From an uncultured Flavobacteriales bacterium (GTDB lineage: Bacteria; Bacteroidota; Bacteroidia; Palsa-965): a stretch of 25,594 nt of DNA. Location: positions 1 to 25,594 of the forward strand of contig CALJIF010000034.1 in the NCBI GenBank assembly GCA_937974275.1, in the 5' to 3' direction. The notes beneath the pieces were generated by a model. That model was given only the letters and a program-made list of their open reading frames with translations, made no database searches and was not told the DNA's origin. This document shows positions 17,401 through 24,671 of this stretch, one piece after another. Position 1 is the first letter of the stretch; every line of letters begins with the position of its first letter. A program made the translations under genes and the position numbers.

Positions 17401-18797
17401 GTTATGATGTGTTAATCACTTCAGCTTTAGGTTGTGAAAATCGTGATACTGCCGTTGTAACTATCAATGCTTTGCCGGTGGTTAATCTTGGTGCAGATAC
17501 TACACGTTGTGCAGGTACAGTGACATTGGACGCAGCTAATAATGGTGCTACGTATTTATGGAGTGATGCTTCTACAGGTCAGACATTAACGGTTAGTACT
17601 ACCGGAATTTATGCTGTTGAGGTTACCGATGCAAACAACTGTAGCGGCGTTGATACGATTTCGGTAGTAATTAATAGTTTGCCTGTTGTAAATCTTGGAG
17701 TAGATACAACGCAGTGTGGAGGACCGGTTGTATTAGATGCTCAGAATGCCGGTGCAACATACATGTGGAGCGATTCTTCTTCCGCGCAAACTTTAGCGGT
17801 AACAACTTCGGGTGTTTACTATGTTAATGTAATTGATGCTAATGGATGTGAAAGCACAGATACGGTTGCTGTTACAATCAATGCATTGCCTGTGGTAAAC
17901 CTTGGAGCAGATATTGTGCAGTGTTCAGGTATTGTAACTCTGGATGCACAAAATGCTGGTTCAACATACATGTGGAACGATTCAACAACTGCACAAACGT
18001 TGACTGCTTCAGCAAGCGGCACATACAGTGTAATGGTAACGGATACCAACAGCTGTTCTGCTTCTGACACGATCAACATTACGATTAACGCATTGCCGGT
18101 TGTTGATTTGGGTGTTGATACTGCGTTCTGTGGTGGTTCAATTACATTGGATGCCGGAGTTGCAGCTTCGTATTTGTGGAACGACAGCACGACAGCACAA
18201 ACGCTGGTTGCAACTGCAACAGGTACATATTATGTTACGGTTACGGATTCTATCGGATGTACTAACTCTGATTCAATCGCAGTAACAGTAAATACTCCTC
18301 CAACTGTAACAGGAACAGCTGCGGCTACCACAGTGTGTTTGGATGATGCTGATGTAACGTTAACAGGTGCTCCTGCAGGTGGAACATGGAGTGGTCCGGG
18401 AGTAAGCGGAAACAACTTCGATCCTTCTGTTGGTGCAGGTGTTCAATCATTAACCTATACTTATACCGATAGCGTTGGATGTTCGGGAACTGCAAGTGTA
18501 ACCGTTACGGTGGATGCGTGTGTTGGTGTTGACGAGCAAGTAGCTGTTCAAACCGTAAATGTGTATCCTAATCCGAACAACGGCGTGTTTAGCATTGCAT
18601 TGAACGGATTTAACGGAAACACAGTTGTTGAAGTGTACGATATGTTGGGCAAGCAGGTGTTTGGTACGCAACTGAACGGTGTTGACGTTAACAACGTAAC
18701 TGAAGTGAATTTGCAAAATGTAACTTCAGGTCTTTACATGGTACGCGTGATCAATAATGGTCAGGTTACCATTGTAAAAATGAATGTACAACGATAA
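14475..18797 (+). CDS. Large modular T9SS-secreted surface protein
   Basis: This 1440-residue protein has a signal peptide (cleavage near SVYGQ, about residue 29) and an N-terminal beta domain (about 30-265, starting AYTFSQSVGTYTPI). Two duplicated modules follow at about 268-557 and 558-842. Each is a CARDB-like strand domain (SVVVRNNGTATLDFSV; VTVTVRNVGIGTADFSV) followed by a jelly-roll-like domain with RVEVR(V/I)STDGG. After an Ig-like stretch (843-930) come five tandem 68-69-residue repeats (932-1274), one more Ig-like domain (1275-1350), and a T9SS type A sorting tail from VYPNPNNGVFS (about 1360) to the C-terminus. It is probably a cell-surface adhesin or structural protein. It is monocistronic and ends at the hairpin 18817-18848. 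Confidence 0.92.
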   Translation: MKKQLSTISVLRAALFTAMFAIGNSVYGQVSAYTFSQSVGTYTPITGGTLLGSTANDDERFVDPAVLAGGFSNTGVGFPIGFNFTYNGQTFDRFAINANGWISLGQSALTPAVNMSSTSVYTPIQSTSTITPNQLRSRIAGFARDLAAQAGSELRTELIGTAPNQVRVIQWTNYTAYFETGQSLSFQIRLNEFDNSVEVVYSTMTPNANATPAQVGLGGFTATDFNNRTTTTDWNTTTAGVANSAQCAFSNTVTMPVSGRTFKWMLVVSPIDMQATALASPGTLGCFGNNQTVSVVVRNNGTATLDFSVNPVTVNAAVTGPNPATFTPVILNSGTLAAAATQTVVITTTYNMSVNGAYVFSANTAVTGDGNTANDAMNNATVTVSRVNTFPHVEGFSAIPNPAFVVQQVSGTGNWSVTTTGNMTNPALAPALNPGFAFFNCYSFSTGTTSRLITPCYDMTTLSNPAIDIWMSQDIGYSTAPYDRVEVRVSTDGGVTWSAPLQTINRYNAAFTTAGWLQVTVPLTGYQNQSSVRIALQGISQFGNNIGIDQIRVYEQIPVDLQPTVLVSPITSSCHGAAENVTVTVRNVGIGTADFSVTPMTINVNVTGASTQVFTTTITSGTLASNATGNFTVTTAANMTAQGTHNFAVATVCTADGNNANNNLAANVVVGDINSIPAVENFDGARLGWTINQVTGAGNWAYTTGNMSNPTLAPRSGNSLALFGSYNFFPPVTSRLATPCINFTGVQNPSLEFYMSADVGYPNSNDRVEVRISTDGGATYGPVIFTASRYDAAFTTPGWKRYTVCLSSVANLANVKIAFDGVSEYGNNIGLDDIRIYESVPAVPGTVTAGVSGVCIGDSTTVTIAGNTGAIQWQSSLTGLVGTWSNVVGATNATLSTGALSDTIYYRAVVTNTDACALSDTTSAVQVSAYPLPVQVLSDVVQCGGTVTLDAQNGGATYLWSDNSTNQTLAVTASGSYDVLITSALGCENRDTAVVTINALPVVNLGADTTRCAGTVTLDAANNGATYLWSDASTGQTLTVSTTGIYAVEVTDANNCSGVDTISVVINSLPVVNLGVDTTQCGGPVVLDAQNAGATYMWSDSSSAQTLAVTTSGVYYVNVIDANGCESTDTVAVTINALPVVNLGADIVQCSGIVTLDAQNAGSTYMWNDSTTAQTLTASASGTYSVMVTDTNSCSASDTINITINALPVVDLGVDTAFCGGSITLDAGVAASYLWNDSTTAQTLVATATGTYYVTVTDSIGCTNSDSIAVTVNTPPTVTGTAAATTVCLDDADVTLTGAPAGGTWSGPGVSGNNFDPSVGAGVQSLTYTYTDSVGCSGTASVTVTVDACVGVDEQVAVQTVNVYPNPNNGVFSIALNGFNGNTVVEVYDMLGKQVFGTQLNGVDVNNVTEVNLQNVTSGLYMVRVINNGQVTIVKMNVQR
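17268..18296 (+). repeat. Five tandem 68-69-residue Ig/PKD-like repeats inside the surface protein
   Basis: Repeat starts fall at residues 932, 1000, 1069, 1138 and 1207. The consensus is LPVVNLGxDxxxC-GG-xVTLDAxNxGATYLWSD followed by SxxQTLxVxxSGxYxVxVTDxxxC. Every copy keeps exactly two cysteines at matching positions, consistent with one disulfide per domain. The copies have diverged at DNA level, so this is an old protein repeat. Confidence 0.9.
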
Positions 18798-18816
18798 GTA
18801 ATCGCGGTTACTAATG

Positions 18817-18848
18817 AAAAGGCTCGATCGTAAGATCGGGCCTTTTTT
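18817..18848 (+). terminator. Intrinsic terminator of the large T9SS gene
   Basis: AAAAGGCTCGATC pairs with GATCGGGCCTTTT (one T-G wobble) around a GTAA loop and is followed by a T run. It lies 20 nt after the TAA. Confidence 0.9.
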
Positions 18849-18916
18849 ATACCACTGAACAGCTAATTTTGTGAATAGTTTTTTAAACGATATCGGTTTT
18901 ATTATCGGTTAGCCTT

Positions 18917-18924
18917 TATTTTTG
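18917..18924 (+). promoter_or_regulatory. -7 box TATTTTTG for the Pmp3-like lipoprotein/DUF2752 pair
   Basis: This exact TAnnTTTG match lies 21 nt before ATG 18946, downstream of the previous terminator. Confidence 0.5.
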
Positions 18925-18945
18925 TAGCACATAAAAAAAATATCC

Positions 18946-19488
18946 ATGAAAAAAGCTTTATTTATTGTAGCCGGTGCGATGTTGTTACTCGCATCTTGTC
19001 AGATTGAACGTCGTCATCATTTGGGTGGATTTTACGTTCACAAAAATGGTAAAGTGAATACCACTGCTGTCGGTAAACACGAGCAGGGTGTTAACGTTGT
19101 TAATGAGAATGCTGCGGCTGTAACTCCTGTTGTAAACGAAACACAGGTAACGCAGCCTGTTAGTGCACCTCAGGTAACTCTTGCGCCGAAAGGTGTTACA
19201 AACCGCCCTGTAGTTGCAACTCCTGCTATTGAAGAAAAAGCAGTGGCGGCTGAAGTTCAGACTTCTGTTAAAGCGACTACTGTCTTTGAAAAAGCAGCAC
19301 AACGTGAAGCTGCAAAAGGCGGAGACGTAGATCCTGTGGTATTAATCATTCTGGCAATTTTCTTGCCTCCTTTGGCAGTATACTTGTACGAAGGAAGCTG
19401 GACCAAGCGTTGTACGGTAAATGTGATTTTGACATTGCTGTGCGGTTTACCGGGAATGATTCACGCGTTAATCGTGGTTCTTGAGTAA
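18946..19488 (+). CDS. Lipoprotein with C-terminal YqaE/Pmp3-like membrane hairpin
   Basis: The 180-residue product has a lipoprotein signal (MKKALFIVAGAMLLLASC, Cys18) followed by IERRHHLGGFYV, a segment shared by Bacteroidota proteins annotated as YqaE/Pmp3 family. A low-complexity Ala/Val/Thr-rich linker (about residues 40-120) leads to two C-terminal membrane segments, VVLIILAIFLPPLAVYLYEG and NVILTLLCGLPGMIHALIVV. Their FLPPLAV and LPGMIHAL motifs are those of Pmp3/UPF0057 proteolipids. The role is unknown; Pmp3 proteins affect membrane potential in yeast, but that need not apply here. The next gene starts inside its last codons. Confidence 0.85.
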   Translation: MKKALFIVAGAMLLLASCQIERRHHLGGFYVHKNGKVNTTAVGKHEQGVNVVNENAAAVTPVVNETQVTQPVSAPQVTLAPKGVTNRPVVATPAIEEKAVAAEVQTSVKATTVFEKAAQREAAKGGDVDPVVLIILAIFLPPLAVYLYEGSWTKRCTVNVILTLLCGLPGMIHALIVVLE

Positions 19489-19834
19489 TCTGCTCAAAAA
19501 TAAAATTGTAAAAGGGATAGCTGTCGTATTGTGGATAGCTGTCCCTTTTATTTTGTGGATGCTACCGGCTGATTATTTTGACACCGGCAACAGTTGGTGT
19601 CCCTCCAAACGATTACTGGATATAGAGTGTTTTGGTTGCGGACTTACACGCTCCATCCAACACGCCATGCATCTGGATTTTGTAACCGCATGGAATTTCA
19701 ATAAGCTGGTTGTTGTCATATTTCCCTTGATGATCATGATTTATGTGCATGTCATCGGATTGGCATTCGGGAAAAAGTGGTTTTATTTTTTGCGTAGCTT
19801 TTATCGCCGCAACAAAAAAACTACGAAGGAATAA
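19481..19834 (+). CDS. DUF2752 membrane protein
   Basis: The 117-residue product has a first membrane segment (GIAVVLWIAVPFILWML, about 12-28) and a cysteine motif typical of DUF2752: C40-P, then C50-FG-C53-GLTR. A second membrane segment (about 75-95) and a basic tail (FYRRNKK) follow. The function of the family is unknown; the CxxCGLTR motif may bind metal or form disulfides. The likely start is TTG 19481, overlapping the previous gene by 8 nt, which suggests translational coupling; no ATG exists before residue 27. The 3' end overlaps the convergent dusB by 14 nt. Confidence 0.8.
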   Translation: MSNLLKNKIVKGIAVVLWIAVPFILWMLPADYFDTGNSWCPSKRLLDIECFGCGLTRSIQHAMHLDFVTAWNFNKLVVVIFPLMIMIYVHVIGLAFGKKWFYFLRSFYRRNKKTTKE

Positions 19835-20813
19835 GCGCTTCGTAACGCGTCCCTATTTCATCCAGAATATTCAATACTTCATTGCCGTTGTTCTCTGTAA
19901 CAAGTCGTGTACGAATCTCTTTAAAATTGGGAAGTCCTTTAAAATAATTAGAGTAGTGGCGACGCATTTCGGTAACACCTGTTTTTTCGCCTTTCCATTC
20001 AATCGATTTAATCAGATGTGTTTTGCATACTTCGACACGATCCTGAATAGTTGGTGATGGTAAGTGCGTTCCTGTTTTTAGGAAATGTTTTGTTTCATTA
20101 AAGAACCACGGATGACCGATAGCTGCTCGTCCGATCATGATGCCGTCTACCCCGTATTGCTCCTTCATCTCCAATGCCTTTTCCGGAGAGTCTACATCAC
20201 CATTACCGAAAATCGGAATGCTAATTCTTGGGTCGTGTTTCACTTCACCAATTAAGGTCCAGTCGGCGTTGCCTTTATACATCTGCGAACGCGTGCGCCC
20301 GTGAATAGACAATGCTTTGATGCCGACATCTTGCAAGCGCAACGCCACTTCACGAATGTTAATAGAACTTTCATCCCATCCTAAACGTGTTTTCACCGTA
20401 ACCGGTAAATGGGTTGATTGCACCACTGCTTTCGTCAAACGCACCATCAAATCGATGTCTTTCAATACACCTGCACCTGCACCTTTACACACTACTTTTT
20501 TAACGGGGCAGCCAAAGTTGATATCGAGAATATCGGGTTGAACCGCATCAACAATTTTAGCCGAGAGTGCCATGGCTTCTTCATCACCACCGAATATTTG
20601 AATACCAATGGGACGTTCGTAATCGAAAATATCCAGCTTGTGTCGGCTCTTAATTGCATCACGAATTAATCCTTCGGATGAAATAAACTCGGTGTACATT
20701 AAGTCGGCACCATGCTGTTTGCACACGTAACGAAACGGCGGATCACTGACATCCTCCATGGGAGCCAGTAGTAAGGGAAAATCAGGAAGCGTAAGATGAG
20801 CTAATTTCACCAC
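19821..20813 (-). CDS. dusB: tRNA-dihydrouridine synthase (DusB-like)
   Basis: The 330-residue flavoenzyme shows the Dus TIM-barrel motifs: PLLLAPMEDVSDPPFR at the N-terminus, GIQIFGG, NFGCPVKKV with the catalytic cysteine, KTRLGWD, SIHGRTRSQMYKG, and GNGDVDSP followed by GIMIGRAAIGHPWFF near the FMN phosphate. It reduces uridine to dihydrouridine in tRNA D-loops using NADPH. Two adjacent GTG codons (20813 and 20810) are the only plausible starts; an in-frame stop lies further upstream and no ATG intervenes. It diverges from the CAAX protease gene. Confidence 0.95.
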   Translation of the reverse strand: MVKLAHLTLPDFPLLLAPMEDVSDPPFRYVCKQHGADLMYTEFISSEGLIRDAIKSRHKLDIFDYERPIGIQIFGGDEEAMALSAKIVDAVQPDILDINFGCPVKKVVCKGAGAGVLKDIDLMVRLTKAVVQSTHLPVTVKTRLGWDESSINIREVALRLQDVGIKALSIHGRTRSQMYKGNADWTLIGEVKHDPRISIPIFGNGDVDSPEKALEMKEQYGVDGIMIGRAAIGHPWFFNETKHFLKTGTHLPSPTIQDRVEVCKTHLIKSIEWKGEKTGVTEMRRHYSNYFKGLPNFKEIRTRLVTENNGNEVLNILDEIGTRYEALIPS

Positions 20814-20853
20814 AGCGTATATTCCTTCGTTCGTTGAATCGGGTACTTCTCGT

Positions 20854-20861
20854 TACCTTTG
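20854..20861 (+). promoter_or_regulatory. Promoter with -33 TTG and -7 TACCTTTG for the CAAX protease
   Basis: This exact TAnnTTTG match has a TTG at 20834-20836, 17 nt upstream. It ends 18 nt before the GTG start at 20880. The box overlaps an in-frame TTG at 20859, which rules that codon out as the start. Confidence 0.55.
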
Positions 20862-20879
20862 CACAAAATTACGCAAAAC

Positions 20880-21752
20880 GTGGAGCAAGAAGAAAGTCCG
20901 AGATTATTTAACCTCACGCCCGGGTTTCAGGTGTGGCTGCTGATTATATTGAATTTTGCTGCGGGAGGAATTATTCAATTGCTTTCCGGCGTTGAAGCCC
21001 TGCAATGGCTAAATGCAGGTCCCGATAGCGGACACACCGTATTGACAGGTCGTATGGCGATAGCGTTGTATAGTTGCATTGCGTTTTTACTTCCCATTTT
21101 GGTGTTCGCAAACGCCATACCCGCGGAACGTTTTTACTGGTTGAAATTGCATCAAAAAACATCGTTGATGAATTATTTGATTGGTGCGGTGGTGATGATC
21201 TTGGGTGTATTTAGTGTGGATGTGGTGTACAATATCATCAAAGCGCAAGTGACGATGCCGGAATTGCTGGAATATGAAAAGCTCACCGCTGCTTATTCCG
21301 ATTGGTTATTGATGATGCCCGACATGGGAAATTTGTTCACCGCGTTGTTGTTTAACGCCTTGGTGCCGGCAGTTACGGAAGAATTATTTTTCAGAGGTGG
21401 TGTGCAGCAGGCGTCAGCAGGGTGGTTGCGCAATGGTCATGCTGCAGTTTGGTTTACTGCCATCGTATTTAGTTTTATTCACTTTGATATTATCGGCTTT
21501 CCTGCTCGCGTGCTGATGGGCGCGACGCTCGGTTATTTGTTTTATTTCTCGGGCTCCTTGCAGGTAAGTGTGTTGGCGCACTTTTGTTTCAATGCGTTTA
21601 CGATAATCGTTAGTTATCTGGAACAACAAAATCCTTCGGGATTCTGGGCGAGTTTTAACGTACCCACAGTAGTTGGTTTTGTTGCGTTGGGAGTTATTGT
21701 TGTGCTGCTGTATGTGTTGTTCCGTAACAGCAGAAAAATCCCGTCCTTATAA
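20880..21752 (+). CDS. CPBP family intramembrane metalloprotease (CAAX protease/Abi)
   Basis: The start is GTG 20880 (product begins MEQEESPRLFNLTPGF); the upstream TTG lies inside the promoter box. The 290-residue protein has seven to eight hydrophobic segments and the three CPBP motifs: EELFFRG (E167, E168, R172), FSFIHFD (H201) and HFCFN (H234, N238). This fits a glutamate/histidine intramembrane protease of the Abi/Rce1 type. The substrate is unknown; bacterial members are linked to bacteriocin immunity or protein processing, and nothing nearby supports either. The 3' end overlaps queD by 6 nt tail to tail. Confidence 0.92.
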   Translation: MEQEESPRLFNLTPGFQVWLLIILNFAAGGIIQLLSGVEALQWLNAGPDSGHTVLTGRMAIALYSCIAFLLPILVFANAIPAERFYWLKLHQKTSLMNYLIGAVVMILGVFSVDVVYNIIKAQVTMPELLEYEKLTAAYSDWLLMMPDMGNLFTALLFNALVPAVTEELFFRGGVQQASAGWLRNGHAAVWFTAIVFSFIHFDIIGFPARVLMGATLGYLFYFSGSLQVSVLAHFCFNAFTIIVSYLEQQNPSGFWASFNVPTVVGFVALGVIVVLLYVLFRNSRKIPSL

Positions 21753-22208
21753 ATTATCGTCGGCGTACCATTCGGCGTACGATGTAGAAGTCTCGCGTAA
21801 ACGCAGCGAATGCAGTGCCACATTTTCCGGTAAATGCGATTGGATACGTTGTTTAAAATCCAGCAACAACATTTCGCACGTAGGTTGGTAATTCACCAAC
21901 ACAATATTTAAATGCGGATCATCATTTTTTACCTGATAGGTATGATCTTCAGGTAACACTAATGCGTGATCGAATACATCGAGAATTTCCTTCTTCACAA
22001 TCACCTTCAAATCGCTGAAGTCCATCACCATGCCGTGTTTCGGATTTCCGGGAGCGAATAACGGTTTGCCCGCCAGTCGCACATCCAGCACGTAGCTGTG
22101 TCCGTGAATGTTTTTGCATGCTCCGTCGTGTCCGGGCAATGCATGTGCCATTTCGAAACGAAACGTTTTAGTTAATCGGATGGTTGGAAATCGTTGTAAT
22201 CTGTTCAT
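21747..22208 (-). CDS. queD: 6-carboxytetrahydropterin synthase
   Basis: The start is ATG 22208 (MNRLQRFPTIRLTKTF), just 4 nt after a TACCTTTG box. The 153-residue protein has zinc ligands H22, H35 and H37 (FEMAHALPG; CKNIHGHSY), with Cys31 in the CxxxHGH motif that marks QueD, an Asp-His pair in VFDHALVL, and the C-terminal ETSTSYAEW glutamate. It converts dihydroneopterin triphosphate to 6-carboxytetrahydropterin in queuosine/preQ0 synthesis. Its neighbour but one, dusB, also modifies tRNA. A pyruvoyl-tetrahydropterin synthase role is the alternative, but the CxxxHGH motif favours QueD. Confidence 0.9.
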   Translation of the reverse strand: MNRLQRFPTIRLTKTFRFEMAHALPGHDGACKNIHGHSYVLDVRLAGKPLFAPGNPKHGMVMDFSDLKVIVKKEILDVFDHALVLPEDHTYQVKNDDPHLNIVLVNYQPTCEMLLLDFKQRIQSHLPENVALHSLRLRETSTSYAEWYADDNL

Positions 22209-22212
22209 GAGG

Positions 22213-22220
22213 CAAAGGTA
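22213..22220 (-). promoter_or_regulatory. -7 box TACCTTTG for queD
   Basis: This exact TAnnTTTG match on the minus strand ends 4 nt before ATG 22208, implying a leaderless transcript. Confidence 0.55.
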
Positions 22221-22363
22221 AAACAAGCATTTTGCTATTTCATGATAATACTCAGTTACGGTTTACAAAGTGATCTGTTCAGTTCACAAAGTCTTCAGTT
22301 ATGGCCGAATTGTGCGAGGTATTTTTAAGCTTTCTTAATACGTGCATTAACCTATATCTTCTT

Positions 22364-24415
22364 ATGAAACAAATTACATTTCTGTTTGCGCTGATCATTA
22401 GCGGCTCTTTGTTTGCTCAATTTCCGTATTTGCAATGGAATAAAAATGCGGGAGGCAGCAACGGCATTGGCGGGTCGAAAAGTGTTGTTGTCGATGGATT
22501 AGGCAACACCTACACCACGGGCTTTTTTAGCGGTACGGTGCAGTTTTCGCCATCTATTACGCGCACAGCTGTAGCATTCCAGGATATATTTTTAGCGAAG
22601 TTTGATACCTCAGGTGCTGTGGCGTGGGTGGTTACCATAGGTTCGGCGGGTAACGATGCAGGTCGTGACATCACATTGGACCGTTCGGGAAATATTGTGA
22701 TCTGCGGTTTGATTGGCGGCACCGCCGACTTCAATCCCAATGGTACAACTATTATCGGCACAGGCGCTGTTGAAGGCTACGTAGCACGTTATTCTCCTTC
22801 CGGCGATTTGATTAAAGCGTTTTATATTCCCGGTAATGGCATGGGTGCAAGAGGTGTAGACGTGGACGTTAACAATGATATTCTGGTTACGGGTGGTTTT
22901 TATGGCCCACAGGATTTTGACGTCAACAACACCAGCTCTGCTAATTCTATTGTTAATAGTGTGAGCGGTCTTGGCGATATTTATTTAGCTAAATACACTA
23001 TTGATGGCGCATACCAATGGGCATTCAGTTTGGGAACCTCTCAAGATTTTGAAGAGGGAGTTGATGTTGTTTCCGATTTGCAAGGTGGTATTTACTTAAC
23101 CGGCACATACCGAGCAGGCAATATGGACATGGATCCATCTTCCGGTGTAGCGTTGGCCGTAGGTCAGTTTCAGGCATCCAATATGTTTGTGGCGCATTAT
23201 ACTTCTGTGGGTGGATATGTTTCCGGTGCCGCATTTTCCGGTTTCATGATTCCGAATCAACTCGTTTATTCCTTTCAGTCCGGAACGGTTTACGTGTGCG
23301 GATCATTTAACGGAGCGCAAGACTTTAATCCGGATCCGGTTCAGGTAAATCTGGTTTCGAATAACGGTGATGAAGATGCTTTCATTGTTGCGCTGTATCA
23401 AACTTCATTGACGTATTTAAGTGCAAAAGGATATGGTCAGGCAGATGCGGATCGCGCTTATAGTATGGCCATTGATCCGCTAGGAAATGTTTTAATGTGT
23501 GGAATGTTTTACGGCGATATGAACTTTTTGCCTGCAGCATATTTGCAAAGTACAAACGGCACTTATGAAGGTTATATTGCTACGTTGGATCCATCTCTTA
23601 ATCCAATTTCTGCATATATGTTGGACGGCCCCGGTGGTTTGGATATTTGCACCGGCATTGCGACAAACGGAACCCGATTCGCTGTAACGGGAACATTTCA
23701 AGGAGCACTGGATTTTGATTTTAGTCCTGCAAGTGCCACACTTACACCAATCGGTAATGCTCAGAACAGTTTCACCGCGTTGTATCGCAGTGTCAATTGC
23801 CCTATTCAGTACACGAATGATACCATTGTTTCGTGCGGACCATATACTACCATTGATAACCAGATGTATTTTACTTCCGGTACTTATTATTCCAACATGA
23901 TGTCGCCGAATACGATGTGTGATAGTATCGTAACGCGACATGTAACGATATACGTAAGCAATGACACCTTAATGTTGGCGGGCAATACCTTAACGGCATT
24001 ACAATCCGGGGCGCAATATCAATGGTTTGATTGTGTAACCGGTTTGCCGATTCCGGGTGAAACAGGACAATCGTTTACTGCAACTACAAACGGAACCTAT
24101 GCCGCAATTATAACAAATGGTACATGTGTAGATACCAGCGAATGTTACCCGATAGTGAGTACAGTAGTGAATGCATTGCCATCAGCATTTGAAACATCAT
24201 TGATGCCTAATCCTGCTAATGATCAGGTTCGTGTTGAAGTGAATTACACTACACAAGTAACAATCTTCAACGAATTAGGTCAGGTGGTTTTCACACAACA
24301 AATCAATGCCGGAGCGCATCAACTGATATTGCATGAATTGCCGGTGGGCATGTATTCTGTGATGATGACCAGTGATGCGGGAGTGCGAACACAAAAGCTG
24401 ATGATTGTGCGATAA
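22364..24415 (+). CDS. T9SS-secreted protein with beta-propeller-like (SBBP-type) repeats
   Basis: I choose ATG 22364 because it opens a signal peptide (MKQITFLFALIISGSLFAQ); the frame is open 21 codons further up without a convincing start. The 683-residue product has N-terminal repeats of about 50-60 residues of the type GNxYxTGxFxGxxDFxP and DxFLAKFDxSGxxxWxxxxG, as in SBBP beta-propeller proteins. An Ig-like segment follows (about 545-600, GAQYQWFDCVTGLPIPGETG). The T9SS type A sorting tail starts at MPNPANDQVRVEV (about 612) and ends KLMIVR. It is probably surface exposed. It ends at a strong hairpin terminator. Function beyond a surface or sensor-like repeat protein is unknown. Confidence 0.9.
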   Translation: MKQITFLFALIISGSLFAQFPYLQWNKNAGGSNGIGGSKSVVVDGLGNTYTTGFFSGTVQFSPSITRTAVAFQDIFLAKFDTSGAVAWVVTIGSAGNDAGRDITLDRSGNIVICGLIGGTADFNPNGTTIIGTGAVEGYVARYSPSGDLIKAFYIPGNGMGARGVDVDVNNDILVTGGFYGPQDFDVNNTSSANSIVNSVSGLGDIYLAKYTIDGAYQWAFSLGTSQDFEEGVDVVSDLQGGIYLTGTYRAGNMDMDPSSGVALAVGQFQASNMFVAHYTSVGGYVSGAAFSGFMIPNQLVYSFQSGTVYVCGSFNGAQDFNPDPVQVNLVSNNGDEDAFIVALYQTSLTYLSAKGYGQADADRAYSMAIDPLGNVLMCGMFYGDMNFLPAAYLQSTNGTYEGYIATLDPSLNPISAYMLDGPGGLDICTGIATNGTRFAVTGTFQGALDFDFSPASATLTPIGNAQNSFTALYRSVNCPIQYTNDTIVSCGPYTTIDNQMYFTSGTYYSNMMSPNTMCDSIVTRHVTIYVSNDTLMLAGNTLTALQSGAQYQWFDCVTGLPIPGETGQSFTATTNGTYAAIITNGTCVDTSECYPIVSTVVNALPSAFETSLMPNPANDQVRVEVNYTTQVTIFNELGQVVFTQQINAGAHQLILHELPVGMYSVMMTSDAGVRTQKLMIVR

Positions 24416-24432
24416 GTTTTTAAACTCCGGTT

Positions 24433-24470
24433 AAAGCCCTTCTCGAATGATTTCGGGAAGGGCTTTTTGT
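24433..24470 (+). terminator. Intrinsic terminator of the propeller-repeat T9SS gene
   Basis: A 15-bp stem (24433-24447 with 24452-24466, one T-G wobble) with a TGAT loop is followed by a T-rich stretch. It lies 17 nt after the stop codon. Confidence 0.9.
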
Positions 24471-24511
24471 TTTTATGATCAAGATCTTGCTGCAGTTGTA
24501 GTAAGTTTTAT

Positions 24512-24538
24512 TTCAAGGCGAATCAAATTCGCCTTGAA
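24512..24538. repeat. Perfect palindrome, 12-bp stem and 3-nt loop
   Basis: TTCAAGGCGAAT and ATTCGCCTTGAA flank a CAA loop. There is no T run, so it is not a typical terminator. On the minus strand it lies 14 nt after a 13-nt tRNA-Ser 3'-end match, the same order as the tRNA-end/palindrome pairs at 25025-25100 and 25519-25594. Confidence 0.75.
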
Positions 24539-24552
24539 GACTGCGATTCAAA

Positions 24553-24565
24553 AGACGGCGAGATT
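24553..24565 (-). repeat. 13-nt remnant matching the tRNA-Ser 3' end
   Basis: AGACGGCGAGATT is identical to 25069-25081 and 25563-25575, where it is the acceptor 3' strand and T-stem of tRNA-Ser. Similarity fades beyond it and no tRNA fold is possible. The 516-bp spacing to the next copy is close to the 494-bp spacing between the two good copies. Confidence 0.4.
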
Positions 24566-24671
24566 AGATATCTCCGTACTCCCAACTTCAGAATCAATTT
24601 CCACGGCTTCGCTATTTTTTGATCTCTTTGAATAGACAGTCATTATTCACACGTGCGAAGTCGTCGAAACT

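Larger units (their letters stand above)
24471..24671. other. Non-coding stretch at the downstream edge of the GIY-YIG array
   Basis: I see no convincing gene in this stretch; a 62-codon open frame across it has no recognisable features. It holds a perfect 12-bp palindrome (24512-24538) and a 13-nt match to the tRNA-Ser 3' end (24553-24565). The stretch between that match and the GIY-YIG stop at 24672 shows nothing recognisable. Confidence 0.5.

Noticed and set aside
17268..18296. CRISPR or DNA satellite in the regularly spaced repeats
   Set aside because: The 207-bp period is in frame with the protein and the copies vary freely at third codon positions; they are protein domain repeats.
24447..24635. 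A 62-codon plus-strand open frame after the T9SS terminator
   Set aside because: It starts inside the terminator's T-rich tail, crosses the 24512-24538 palindrome, has no promoter or recognisable motif, and looks like chance.
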